Origin: Candidatus Limicola stercorigallinarum
GTDB taxonomy: Bacteria > Actinomycetota > Coriobacteriia > Coriobacteriales > Coriobacteriaceae
Direction: 5' to 3'
NCBI GenBank assembly: GCA_018711625.1
Contig: DVID01000004.1
Coordinates: forward strand, 1-50,243
DNA length: 50,243 nt
In this document: piece by piece, positions 40,538 through 47,296 of the stretch
How the letters are laid out: each line of letters opens with the position of its first letter
Position numbering within the stretch: the stretch's first letter is position 1
Made by a program: the position numbers and the translations under genes
The notes under the pieces: generated by a model
The model's input: only the letters and a program-made list of their open reading frames with translations
The model's database searches: none
Told to the model about the DNA's origin: nothing

Positions 40538-41427
40538 TGAGGCACCTTGTTCACATGGAGCTTGAGAAGGCGTTTTGTTCCCGCTGGTTTGCGGTGGCAC
40601 TTGGTGCTGCCTGCGCCGTGGCAGTTGCTTCTGCTATGGACAGCATCATGTACTACTTCGCCACGTTTTCAAACCTTGCGCAAGGCGATGCCGAGTATTG
40701 GATTGGCATGTCACCGCTGAGCAGTTATGCTGCCTCTATTGTGGTCGGCTCGTTGTCCAGGGGACCATGGCGCGAACTGTATCGTTACCTGGTGCCGCTT
40801 CTCATGTTTGTTCCATTTGTTTGGACGCTCCGTTCAGAGCTCAATTCTGGATATATAAATCAGGTGCTTACGCGGTCTCGCCGGTCGTCGTACCTGTGGG
40901 CCAAAGGGTTTGCGGTGTTCACGTCGGCATTTATGGTGATCGCAGTTTCACTTTTGCTTAATTTCGTTATCCTCTCGTGCGCTCTACCAGGGTATCAGCT
41001 CACCTCGGCTGATGTGCTGTATCTCGGCGTTACGGTTAGCGACATGTGGGCTGGTCTGTTTTACACGCGACCGGTTGCCTACATACTTCTTAATGCGCTG
41101 TACACCAGTGTATGCCTGGCTTCTGTGGCAGTGTTGGTACTTGCAGTGTCGTCCCTCGTGAAGTCTCCTGCCATCCTCACCATCGGTTCGTACATCGCGT
41201 TGCTGTTCGTGAAATATGTGAACGACAACATCGTCTTTGTGCTTGCAGGGAATATCCGTGGTTTTGTCTTCGACCCCATAGATTTCTTGTTAGTTCAAGG
41301 AAGTTCGTTTTATACGCGCGACGCCCTGGTTATGGCGGTGGTCGCTGTGGGATGCCTGCTTGTCTCGTTGTTCATTTTTATGCTTACGAGAAGGAGGGAC
41401 GTCCTGTGCGATTCTTCAGATGTTTAA
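40534..41427 (+). CDS. ABC-2 type transporter permease, subunit 1
   Basis: A 297-residue membrane protein with six or seven predicted segments and an N-terminal HMELEKAFCSRWFAVALG that is typical of ABC-2 permeases. The middle holds an extracellular loop (ELNSGYINQVLTRSRRSSYL is the cytoplasmic coupling-like part). It has no clear sequence family beyond ABC-2. Starts at 40534 (or the adjacent ATG at 40537), overlapping the upstream stop. Works with the permease at 41406 and the ATPase at 42260. Confidence 0.72.
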   Translation: MMRHLVHMELEKAFCSRWFAVALGAACAVAVASAMDSIMYYFATFSNLAQGDAEYWIGMSPLSSYAASIVVGSLSRGPWRELYRYLVPLLMFVPFVWTLRSELNSGYINQVLTRSRRSSYLWAKGFAVFTSAFMVIAVSLLLNFVILSCALPGYQLTSADVLYLGVTVSDMWAGLFYTRPVAYILLNALYTSVCLASVAVLVLAVSSLVKSPAILTIGSYIALLFVKYVNDNIVFVLAGNIRGFVFDPIDFLLVQGSSFYTRDALVMAVVAVGCLLVSLFIFMLTRRRDVLCDSSDV

Positions 41428-42263
41428 GGGCAGATATTATCGAAGGGTCACCCCAGGTCGCTCGCCGCTTGGTGGTGCTCGTGCTCCTCATGGTGTTTTG
41501 CGTTGTCTCTGTGCACGCTTGGTTCACCGTTGCTGAGGGGGCATTAGCTCTGGATGGCCTTATTGATGGGCTGACCTTGGGTGATTATTGCGCAGACGTA
41601 CTCAAGGGCATGAAGCCTTTTTCGGCTGCCCAGTTCGAGACCTTCACAGTTCCTGTTGCATGGATGCTCGTGATGCTGCTTGCTTTTTACACGACGGTGA
41701 CGTTCCCCTCACGCAATCTTGCTCATTTTGGTGGTGCACAGTTGGCGGCGTCGGGAGGCCGCTGGACATGGTGGCTGGCGAAGTGCGCCTGGGTGGTTCT
41801 TTCCACCTGTTTGTATTGGCTCGTGGCTCTTGTCGCGCTTGCCCTTGTGGCGCTTGTGCTGGGTAACGATATGACGCTCAACGTATCGAACGGATACGCC
41901 TTGAATGTTGAGTATGCTCTCAACGTGGCGGCGCTTCCTCCTTATAACGTGCTGTCGTTTCTTGCCTCGGTTCCCGTTATGACGTGCGGGCTGGCGCTGG
42001 TGCAGCTGGCGCTGTCCATCAACACCCGCCCCATGGTGGGCTTTTGTTCCATGATTGCTGTCCTTGTGGTCTCGGCGTTCTATCTTACGCCGTTATTGCC
42101 GGGCAACTACCTCATGACCGCGCGCACCGCCTGCCTGTTCGATTACGGGATGAACCCGTATGCGGGTATGCTGCTCGGCATTTTGCTGGGCGTGGTTGCG
42201 GTTGCTGCTGGGGGCGTTGCTTTCAAATCCAAAGATGTGTTGGAAAGGGATGGTGCGCTATGA
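41406..42263 (+). CDS. ABC-2 type transporter permease, subunit 2
   Basis: A 285-residue membrane protein with about six segments: LVVLVLLMVFCVVSVHAWF, PVAWMLVMLLAFYTTVTF, WVVLSTCLYWLVALVALALV, a segment around VPVMTCGLALVQLAL, and C-terminal ones up to VAVAAGGVAF. Start chosen at GTG 41406 because AAGGAGGG lies eight bases upstream; this overlaps the end of the first permease by 22 bases. It ends in ATGA shared with the ATPase start. Confidence 0.72.
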   Translation: MRFFRCLRADIIEGSPQVARRLVVLVLLMVFCVVSVHAWFTVAEGALALDGLIDGLTLGDYCADVLKGMKPFSAAQFETFTVPVAWMLVMLLAFYTTVTFPSRNLAHFGGAQLAASGGRWTWWLAKCAWVVLSTCLYWLVALVALALVALVLGNDMTLNVSNGYALNVEYALNVAALPPYNVLSFLASVPVMTCGLALVQLALSINTRPMVGFCSMIAVLVVSAFYLTPLLPGNYLMTARTACLFDYGMNPYAGMLLGILLGVVAVAAGGVAFKSKDVLERDGAL

Positions 42264-42907
42264 GCTTGGTTGTCTCTCAGGTGTGCAAACGCATCAACGG
42301 TGTCGATATTCTCAAGGACATCAGCTTCTCGGTGTCCTCGGGCTCGGTGGTGGGGCTCTCAGGCGTTAACGGTTCGGGCAAGACTATGATTATGCGCGCG
42401 GTTGCTGGCCTCATCCGGCCATCGTCGGGCACCATCGAGGTCGATGGCCAAGTGCTGGGTAAGGATATCGAGTTTCCTCCGAGCCTGGGGATTCTTATCG
42501 AGAATCCCTCATTCCTCTCCAACCGGACGGCCGCGGCTAACCTCAAGCTGCTTGCCTCCATTAAGGGCAAGGTGGGGGAGCCCACCATCGCGAAGGTGTT
42601 GCATGCCGTTGGCCTGGATGCTCAGGATCGGCGGAAGTTCAAGAGCTTCTCGCTCGGCATGAAGCAGCGTTTGGGCATTGCCGCTGCGGTCATGGAATCG
42701 CCCGATTTGCTCTTGCTCGATGAGCCTACCAACGCGCTTGACCGTGATGGTGTTGAGATGGTGAAGCGCATGATCCGCTGGGCGCGCGGCCGCGGTGCCT
42801 CGGTGCTTTTGGCCTGCCACGATCGGAGCATCTTGCGGGAGTTGTCTGACGAGATTTACTACATCGCGGAAGGACACATAGATGGTCACGAGGAGCTGGC
42901 GTCATGA
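42260..42907 (+). CDS. ABC transporter ATPase of the exported-protein cassette
   Basis: A 215-residue ATPase with Walker A GLSGVNGSGKTMIMRAVAG, signature SFSLGMKQRLGIAA, Walker B LLLLDEPTNALD and H-loop ACHD. The signature LGMKQR and short length place it with ABC-2 exporters, including the LanF-type lantibiotic immunity ATPases. Start overlaps the permease stop and its stop overlaps the next start (ATGA at both ends), so expression is coupled. Confidence 0.88.
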   Translation: MSLVVSQVCKRINGVDILKDISFSVSSGSVVGLSGVNGSGKTMIMRAVAGLIRPSSGTIEVDGQVLGKDIEFPPSLGILIENPSFLSNRTAAANLKLLASIKGKVGEPTIAKVLHAVGLDAQDRRKFKSFSLGMKQRLGIAAAVMESPDLLLLDEPTNALDRDGVEMVKRMIRWARGRGASVLLACHDRSILRELSDEIYYIAEGHIDGHEELAS

Positions 42908-43569
42908 GCGGGAAGCACAAAGCGCTCCACCACGTCGTTCTGGTTCTCGTGGGCATTGCGGTGGTTGCCTTGGTTGGCGTGCGCATATGGTATGTGAACG
43001 CTACGGCATACAGGCCCAAGGTGGAGCTGTATGGGACAGGTGACGAGGTGGCAATGGACGGATCGTTTCTTGGGCAGCAGCTGGAGGCGGAGGGCGACTA
43101 CAGCATCACCATCCAAGACGCGGAACGAATGTCATTCAACGAGTATGTGGAGCGCTACGGGGTTGATGGAGAGGCGTACAAACCTTCTTCTGATGCCATG
43201 GTGCACGATGGCGGCCTTGATGGAGAGGACGTTGTTGTGGTGGACATGGCGGTCACCAACCACGGTGGGGAGGATGGGTATATCGCTGCGCTCAACTGGC
43301 GTTTGGTGGCGCAAGACAGGCCCGCGGCGACCTATCTGGGTAATTTCGATCTGCTGCGCACGTCGGAGCCTGGGTTGTCCGTGGGGTACTTCGCGGTCGC
43401 ACCCGGGCATACCCATGTCCTGCATATGCCGTTTTGTGCCCAGAGGTATGGTCCCGCTTCAGCACCGAGCAACGAGAAGCACTACACCCAGGCAGATACA
43501 GGGTTGTTCAGCCTCAATATCACCAACTATCCCGTTCAGAAAACCGTTGAGTTTGACGTGGCGCCCTAG
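42904..43569 (+). CDS. Membrane-anchored exported protein, second paralogue of the ABC cassette
   Basis: A 221-residue protein with an N-terminal anchor (HHVVLVLVGIAVVALVGVRIW, about residues 9-29) and a mainly beta extracellular domain. It is a divergent paralogue of the protein at 39812 (shared ERYG-D-Y segment, TNHGG strand and VEFDV C-terminus). It ends the five-gene cassette. Start ATG overlaps the ATPase stop by 4 bases. Function unknown; two anchored paralogues flanking a transporter suggest substrate capture or protection. Confidence 0.7.
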   Translation: MSGKHKALHHVVLVLVGIAVVALVGVRIWYVNATAYRPKVELYGTGDEVAMDGSFLGQQLEAEGDYSITIQDAERMSFNEYVERYGVDGEAYKPSSDAMVHDGGLDGEDVVVVDMAVTNHGGEDGYIAALNWRLVAQDRPAATYLGNFDLLRTSEPGLSVGYFAVAPGHTHVLHMPFCAQRYGPASAPSNEKHYTQADTGLFSLNITNYPVQKTVEFDVAP

Positions 43570-43674
43570 GTTGCCGCTTTGCAGACAATCGGTTTGGCGC
43601 AAGGTGTTACTCTCTTGCTCTTTTGCTAGCTCCTCCACATTTAGCTGCGCGCCTACGTGCCGTCCCGTCTGGAT

Positions 43675-43700
43675 CGCCTGCGGTATGATGGGGCGGCATG
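43675..43700 (+). promoter_or_regulatory. Promoter block ahead of the cupin gene, shared with proB
   Basis: This 26-base block contains a TATGAT -10 box (43684-43689) and matches 45638-45663 ahead of proB with only two differences. No clear -35 box is seen. The remainder of the 238-base gap before the cupin gene holds GC-rich hairpin sequence (GCCGCGCTCGCGCGGC). Confidence 0.5.
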
Positions 43701-43807
43701 CTGTATTGCGGGCTGGTTGGGTCCGTGACGTGCCGCGCTCGCGCGGCAGTCCCGCGGCACCGCTAAAGATGTTCGCGGGCTCCTCAAAGAGCAAGGGAGG
43801 AAGATTG

Positions 43808-44251
43808 ATGTCAGACGCGTTATCATCCGATAGCCGCTTCGCCGTTTTCACCGTGAGTGAGCTTGACCATGCGCTATCGCAGAGCCGCCGCGTGTACCTT
43901 TCCGGCCATCTTGCCACCCCGCAAGAAGTCATGCCCTACGTGGATATCGAGCCTAACGAGATGGGCATCAGCCAGTACGATTCGTTCACGTGCGACAAAC
44001 CCCACGTTCACGATGTGAACCACGAGTTCAACTACATCGCCGAGGGGGAGACGCATGTACTTGATATCGACCGGATGGAAGAGCATGTGCTCCCCAAGGG
44101 TTCGGTCTTTATCTTGCAGCCGGGTGTGCCTTATGTTTCTAAGCATACGGCCGGCACGAAGGTGGTGTTCTTCAAGGCCCCAGGTGGTAACGACAAGCGC
44201 GTGATAGAGGTTACGGACGCGGTTCGCACATGGATGGAGACGCCAATCTAG
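43808..44251 (+). CDS. Cupin domain protein
   Basis: A 147-residue single-domain cupin. The core contains the metal-site type pattern HVHDVNHEFNYIAEGETHV and a second motif PKGSVFILQPGVPYVSKHT with His. The ligands His-His-Glu-His may bind a divalent metal. Small stand-alone cupins sense or bind small carboxylates, but nothing shows the ligand here. GGGAGGAAG is a strong ribosome binding site before the ATG at 43808. It is followed 91 bases later by the two-TM macro-like gene. Confidence 0.78.
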   Translation: MSDALSSDSRFAVFTVSELDHALSQSRRVYLSGHLATPQEVMPYVDIEPNEMGISQYDSFTCDKPHVHDVNHEFNYIAEGETHVLDIDRMEEHVLPKGSVFILQPGVPYVSKHTAGTKVVFFKAPGGNDKRVIEVTDAVRTWMETPI

Positions 44252-44342
44252 GCACGCGGGCTTGCTCGTTGTTTGATGCGCGGCGGGTTCCGTTGCCCAT
44301 TGCGGGGCGCCGCTGCGTCTTGGCCGTATTGGAGGAAGGCAC

Positions 44343-45500
44343 GTGGTTATGCACCGTTTGGCCGAGGTGCTGCGCGATCTTCCCAGCCGCTGTGAGCAGG
44401 TATGGGAGGTTGCTAAGTCGCCGTTCTGGGATTCTCTTGCCATGTTTGGTGGTATTGCGGGTGCTGCTTCGGCGGTGCTTTCCATCGAGGGCTTGGCGGA
44501 AGATGTGGCTGCGCTGTGTAGCATGGTGGTTTCGGCGTGCATTGTGGCCTGGATTCTCTCCCTGGTAGTCATCGTTTGCTATGCGGTGTGGCGCGCGCTG
44601 AAGGATGAATCGACGCAGCAGGTCCCCTTTGCCCACAACGCGCAGCTTCATGTGATTGCGGGAAACGGCTACATCGAGAACCTTGCGCGTTTTGTTGAGC
44701 ATCACGACAACTACCGCAGCATCGTGTGCGTATGCGGCATGAACCGGAAAGGCTCGCTCGAAGAGCTCACCGAGGGTAGTGTGGTGCGCACCATGATGGA
44801 AAAGATCATCCTCGATACGAGCGACCTTCAGCATTCTGACCTGCGGAACCTTCCGAGCGAGGAGCTTGCCCGGTTTCCCCAGATGGTCTATCTGCAGGAG
44901 CTGATCAACCGGGACGCGCAGACGCTTTGCGGCGAGGTGGGCTGCGAGTTTCCGTATGGCACGTGCCTGATGGTGAAATACGAGCGCGAGGTGGTTCGGC
45001 AGGTTGTTGATGAGTATCTTGCCGAGGCAGGCCCGGACGACGAGATTGCCACGATGCTCCGCGAGGCGTCTGCCGGCGGCACCCGGGACCCCCAGAACGA
45101 GGCGGATGACCCCTGGGCGTACCTGAAGTCGCTCAAGATTCCCGACCTGCTCTACATCATCTTCCTTGTTAACTCGCGCCGCAACGAGGGCGTGAGCGCG
45201 GTTGAGAAGAGCGCCATCGTGGGCCCCGAGTCCGCAAGCATCATCACCTGCGTGTTTGATCGCGTGGAGGAGATGCACCCCGATTTGCTGTTTATCCCCG
45301 CGCTGGGAACGAACCGCCTGGCGAACAACCACCAGTCGGTGATTGCGAGCATCATTCAACGCTATTGCTCCAAAACACCGCCTTCGCGGCGGCTCTACGA
45401 CCTTGCGATCAGCGTGCGCAAGGAGAGCATGGAGTGGGACGGCCTCAACCTCGTGCGGCTGCGTCGCTACATTGCCGAGTCGATTCGCTTTTATTCGTAG
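44343..45500 (+). CDS. Two-TM protein with macro-like C-terminal domain, ThsA-like
   Basis: A 385-residue protein I relate tentatively to the TM-macro effector (ThsA) of type II Thoeris. Two membrane segments lie at about 30-47 and 57-83 (CIVAWILSLVVIVCYAVW). The C-terminal part (95-385) has the alternating pattern expected of the macro-like domain: LHVIAGNGYIENLARF, GTCLMVKYE, PDLLYIIFLVN, then LLFIPALGTNRLANNHQSVI, ASIIQRYC and LYDLAISVRKESMEWDGLNL. In known relatives this domain binds an ADP-ribose-derived signal and opens or disrupts the membrane. No TIR (ThsB) gene is beside it. GTG at 44343 is chosen with GGAGGAAGG seven bases upstream; ATG at 44349 is possible. Confidence 0.5.
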   Translation: MVMHRLAEVLRDLPSRCEQVWEVAKSPFWDSLAMFGGIAGAASAVLSIEGLAEDVAALCSMVVSACIVAWILSLVVIVCYAVWRALKDESTQQVPFAHNAQLHVIAGNGYIENLARFVEHHDNYRSIVCVCGMNRKGSLEELTEGSVVRTMMEKIILDTSDLQHSDLRNLPSEELARFPQMVYLQELINRDAQTLCGEVGCEFPYGTCLMVKYEREVVRQVVDEYLAEAGPDDEIATMLREASAGGTRDPQNEADDPWAYLKSLKIPDLLYIIFLVNSRRNEGVSAVEKSAIVGPESASIITCVFDRVEEMHPDLLFIPALGTNRLANNHQSVIASIIQRYCSKTPPSRRLYDLAISVRKESMEWDGLNLVRLRRYIAESIRFYS

Positions 45501-45637
45501 AGGGTTTTGGTGGCTGGTGCTGGCGGCCGGTTGGACGCTGGCTGTTGCATCCCTACTGACTGCGCCTGCAGGCGTGTAGGGCGGGGCTCGCGCGGGTGAA
45601 GCTCCTCATAAAGACGTGCGTGCCGCCTCGCCCCGGG

Positions 45638-45663
45638 CGCTTGCGGTATGATGGGGCGACATG
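45638..45663 (+). promoter_or_regulatory. Promoter block ahead of proB, shared with the cupin gene
   Basis: Contains TATGAT at 45647-45652; matches 43675-43700 except at two positions. It ends 47 bases before the proB start. Confidence 0.5.
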
Positions 45664-45710
45664 TTTGTAGAGCTCGCCTGCGCAGGCAGGCCATCTGTGA
45701 TGGAGTCAAA

Positions 45711-46856
45711 ATGGCGGAGAACGCTTTGTGCGCCACCTGCGCGTCCAAAACCATGGTCGTCAAAATTGGATCGTCCACGCTGGTGGGGGAGGACCGCGAG
45801 CTCAATCGCGGCTTTATTGCCGGGCTTGCCGCCCAGGCGCGTAAGCTGCGTTCGCTCGGCTGGAACCTTGTGGTGGTAAGCTCGGGCGCCATTGCGTGTG
45901 GATACCCTGTGCTGGGTTTCAAAGCTAAGCCGCACGACATGCCAAGCCTGCAGGCGTGCGCCTCGGTGGGGCAGTGCATCCTCTCCGCCGTGTACGACGA
46001 GGAGTTTCGTGCGCAGGACATGCTTACTTCGCTCGTGCTTCTCACGCGGCACGATACCGCGCGCCGTACCTCGTACCTACACGCGCGCGACACGCTGACG
46101 CGTCTGGTGGGGCTTGGCGTGGTGCCGGTGGTGAACGAGAACGACACGGTTACCGTTGATGAGATTCGCTTTGGTGACAACGACACCCTGGCCGCGCTGG
46201 TGGCTTGCCTTGTTTCTGCCGACTTGTGCGTGACGCTTTCGGACATCGACGGCCTGTACACCGCTAACCCCGCGCTCGACCCTACGGCGACGTTCATTCC
46301 GTTGGTTGAGAAGATCGATGCCTCCATCATTGGCGCCGCGGGTGATTCATCCACGGCCGTGGGTACGGGCGGCATGATTACCAAGATTCGCAGTAGCCGC
46401 ATCCTCATGACGGCGGGCATTGAGAGCGTGATTTGCTCGGGCGCGGAGGAGCAGCCGCTGGTGCGCCTGGCACGTGGTGAGTCGGTGGGTACGCGGTTTG
46501 TGCCGCCGGCGAACAGGCTGGAGATTGCGCCGCGCAAACTTTGGATTGCTTTGGGAGACGCGGCGCGTGGCACGCTGACGGTTGACGAGGGCGCAGCGCG
46601 TGCGTTGATGGAGCGCGGGTCGTCGCTCTTGCCGGTAGGAGTGACCGCTGTCTCGGGCTCGTTCGCGGCGGGCGACGTGCTTGACGTGTGCGACAGCACC
46701 GGCTTTGTGCTGGCACGCGGCATTGCCGAGGCAGGGTCTGACGAGCTGGTGCTGGCGGCTGGCCGCCATCAGGACGAGATTGCGGGAAACCGCCTGCTTG
46801 CATCGCTTGCAGGGAAGCCTGCGATTCACCGTGACAACTTGATTGTGTTTGCGTAG
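45711..46856 (+). CDS. proB: Glutamate 5-kinase with PUA domain
   Basis: Phosphorylates glutamate, the first step of proline synthesis. The 381-residue protein has an amino-acid kinase domain: VVKIGSSTLVGEDRELNRGF, VVVSSGAIACGYPVLGF, VPVVNENDTVTVDEIRFGDN, LSDIDGLYTANPALDP and GTGGMITKI. A C-terminal PUA domain (GTLTVDEGAARALMERGSSL, LPVGVTAVSG, GDVLDVCD) follows. The ATG at 45711 has GGAG six bases upstream; an upstream ATG at 45648 lies in the promoter. proA is absent from this window. Confidence 0.93.
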   Translation: MAENALCATCASKTMVVKIGSSTLVGEDRELNRGFIAGLAAQARKLRSLGWNLVVVSSGAIACGYPVLGFKAKPHDMPSLQACASVGQCILSAVYDEEFRAQDMLTSLVLLTRHDTARRTSYLHARDTLTRLVGLGVVPVVNENDTVTVDEIRFGDNDTLAALVACLVSADLCVTLSDIDGLYTANPALDPTATFIPLVEKIDASIIGAAGDSSTAVGTGGMITKIRSSRILMTAGIESVICSGAEEQPLVRLARGESVGTRFVPPANRLEIAPRKLWIALGDAARGTLTVDEGAARALMERGSSLLPVGVTAVSGSFAAGDVLDVCDSTGFVLARGIAEAGSDELVLAAGRHQDEIAGNRLLASLAGKPAIHRDNLIVFA

Positions 46857-46936
46857 CAAGGCTGAAGAAGAGGGGCGCCCCGGTAAAAAATATTGACGGG
46901 GGGCGCTCTTGGATAACCTTGAATCCGTCTAACGGT

Positions 46937-46956
46937 CCGCCCCGAAGGGGCGGTTT
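46937..46956 (+). terminator. Hairpin downstream of proB
   Basis: CCGCCCC-GAA-GGGGCGG followed by TTTCG; 81 bases after the proB stop. It also sits in the leader of the truncated ORF at 46974. Confidence 0.5.
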
Positions 46957-46973
46957 CGAGGAGGGTATCAAGG

Positions 46974-47024
46974 ATGCTCAACGTTCAAGTGAAGAACGCC
47001 GCGCGCGTCGCGGCCGCCGCCTAG
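46974..47024 (+). pseudogene. Truncated duplicate of the surface-protein gene start
   Basis: After GAGGAGGG, a 16-codon ORF reads MLNVQVKNAARVAAAA-stop. It parallels the first residues of the downstream surface protein (MFKMEFKSAARLAATAG). Upstream it also has a TTGACGGGGGG segment (46893) like the one before the intact gene (TTGACGGGGGGGG at 47202). The rest of the gene is gone. The 440-base gap 46857-47296 otherwise shows no gene. Confidence 0.6.
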
Positions 47025-47201
47025 CAGGTTTTCCGGCAAGCTAGAAAAAGTGGAACGTGGCGAATCTCGTTCTGTCTCTGTTATCCGGACGAGGCACATG
47101 CCCGCCTTCAAGATGGGGACGGTGCGCACGTCGCCTGATCATGTGAGCACAATCTCGGGTAGGCAGCTTTGTAAGGATGCTGCCGTTTGCGGTCGGAAGT
47201 G

Positions 47202-47231
47202 TTGACGGGGGGGGGTGCTCGCTGCTAACTT
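47202..47231 (+). promoter_or_regulatory. Predicted promoter of the surface-protein gene
   Basis: TTGACG at 47202-47207 and TAACTT at 47226-47231 with an 18-base spacer containing a run of eight G after the -35 box. The G-run could vary by slippage and change spacing, which would alter promoter strength. Confidence 0.4.
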
Positions 47232-47296
47232 CAGCTTAAACATGGACATTCCTCCCGCGCGTTCTCGCGAGGGGATTTCGGGAGAAAGGACCCGTT

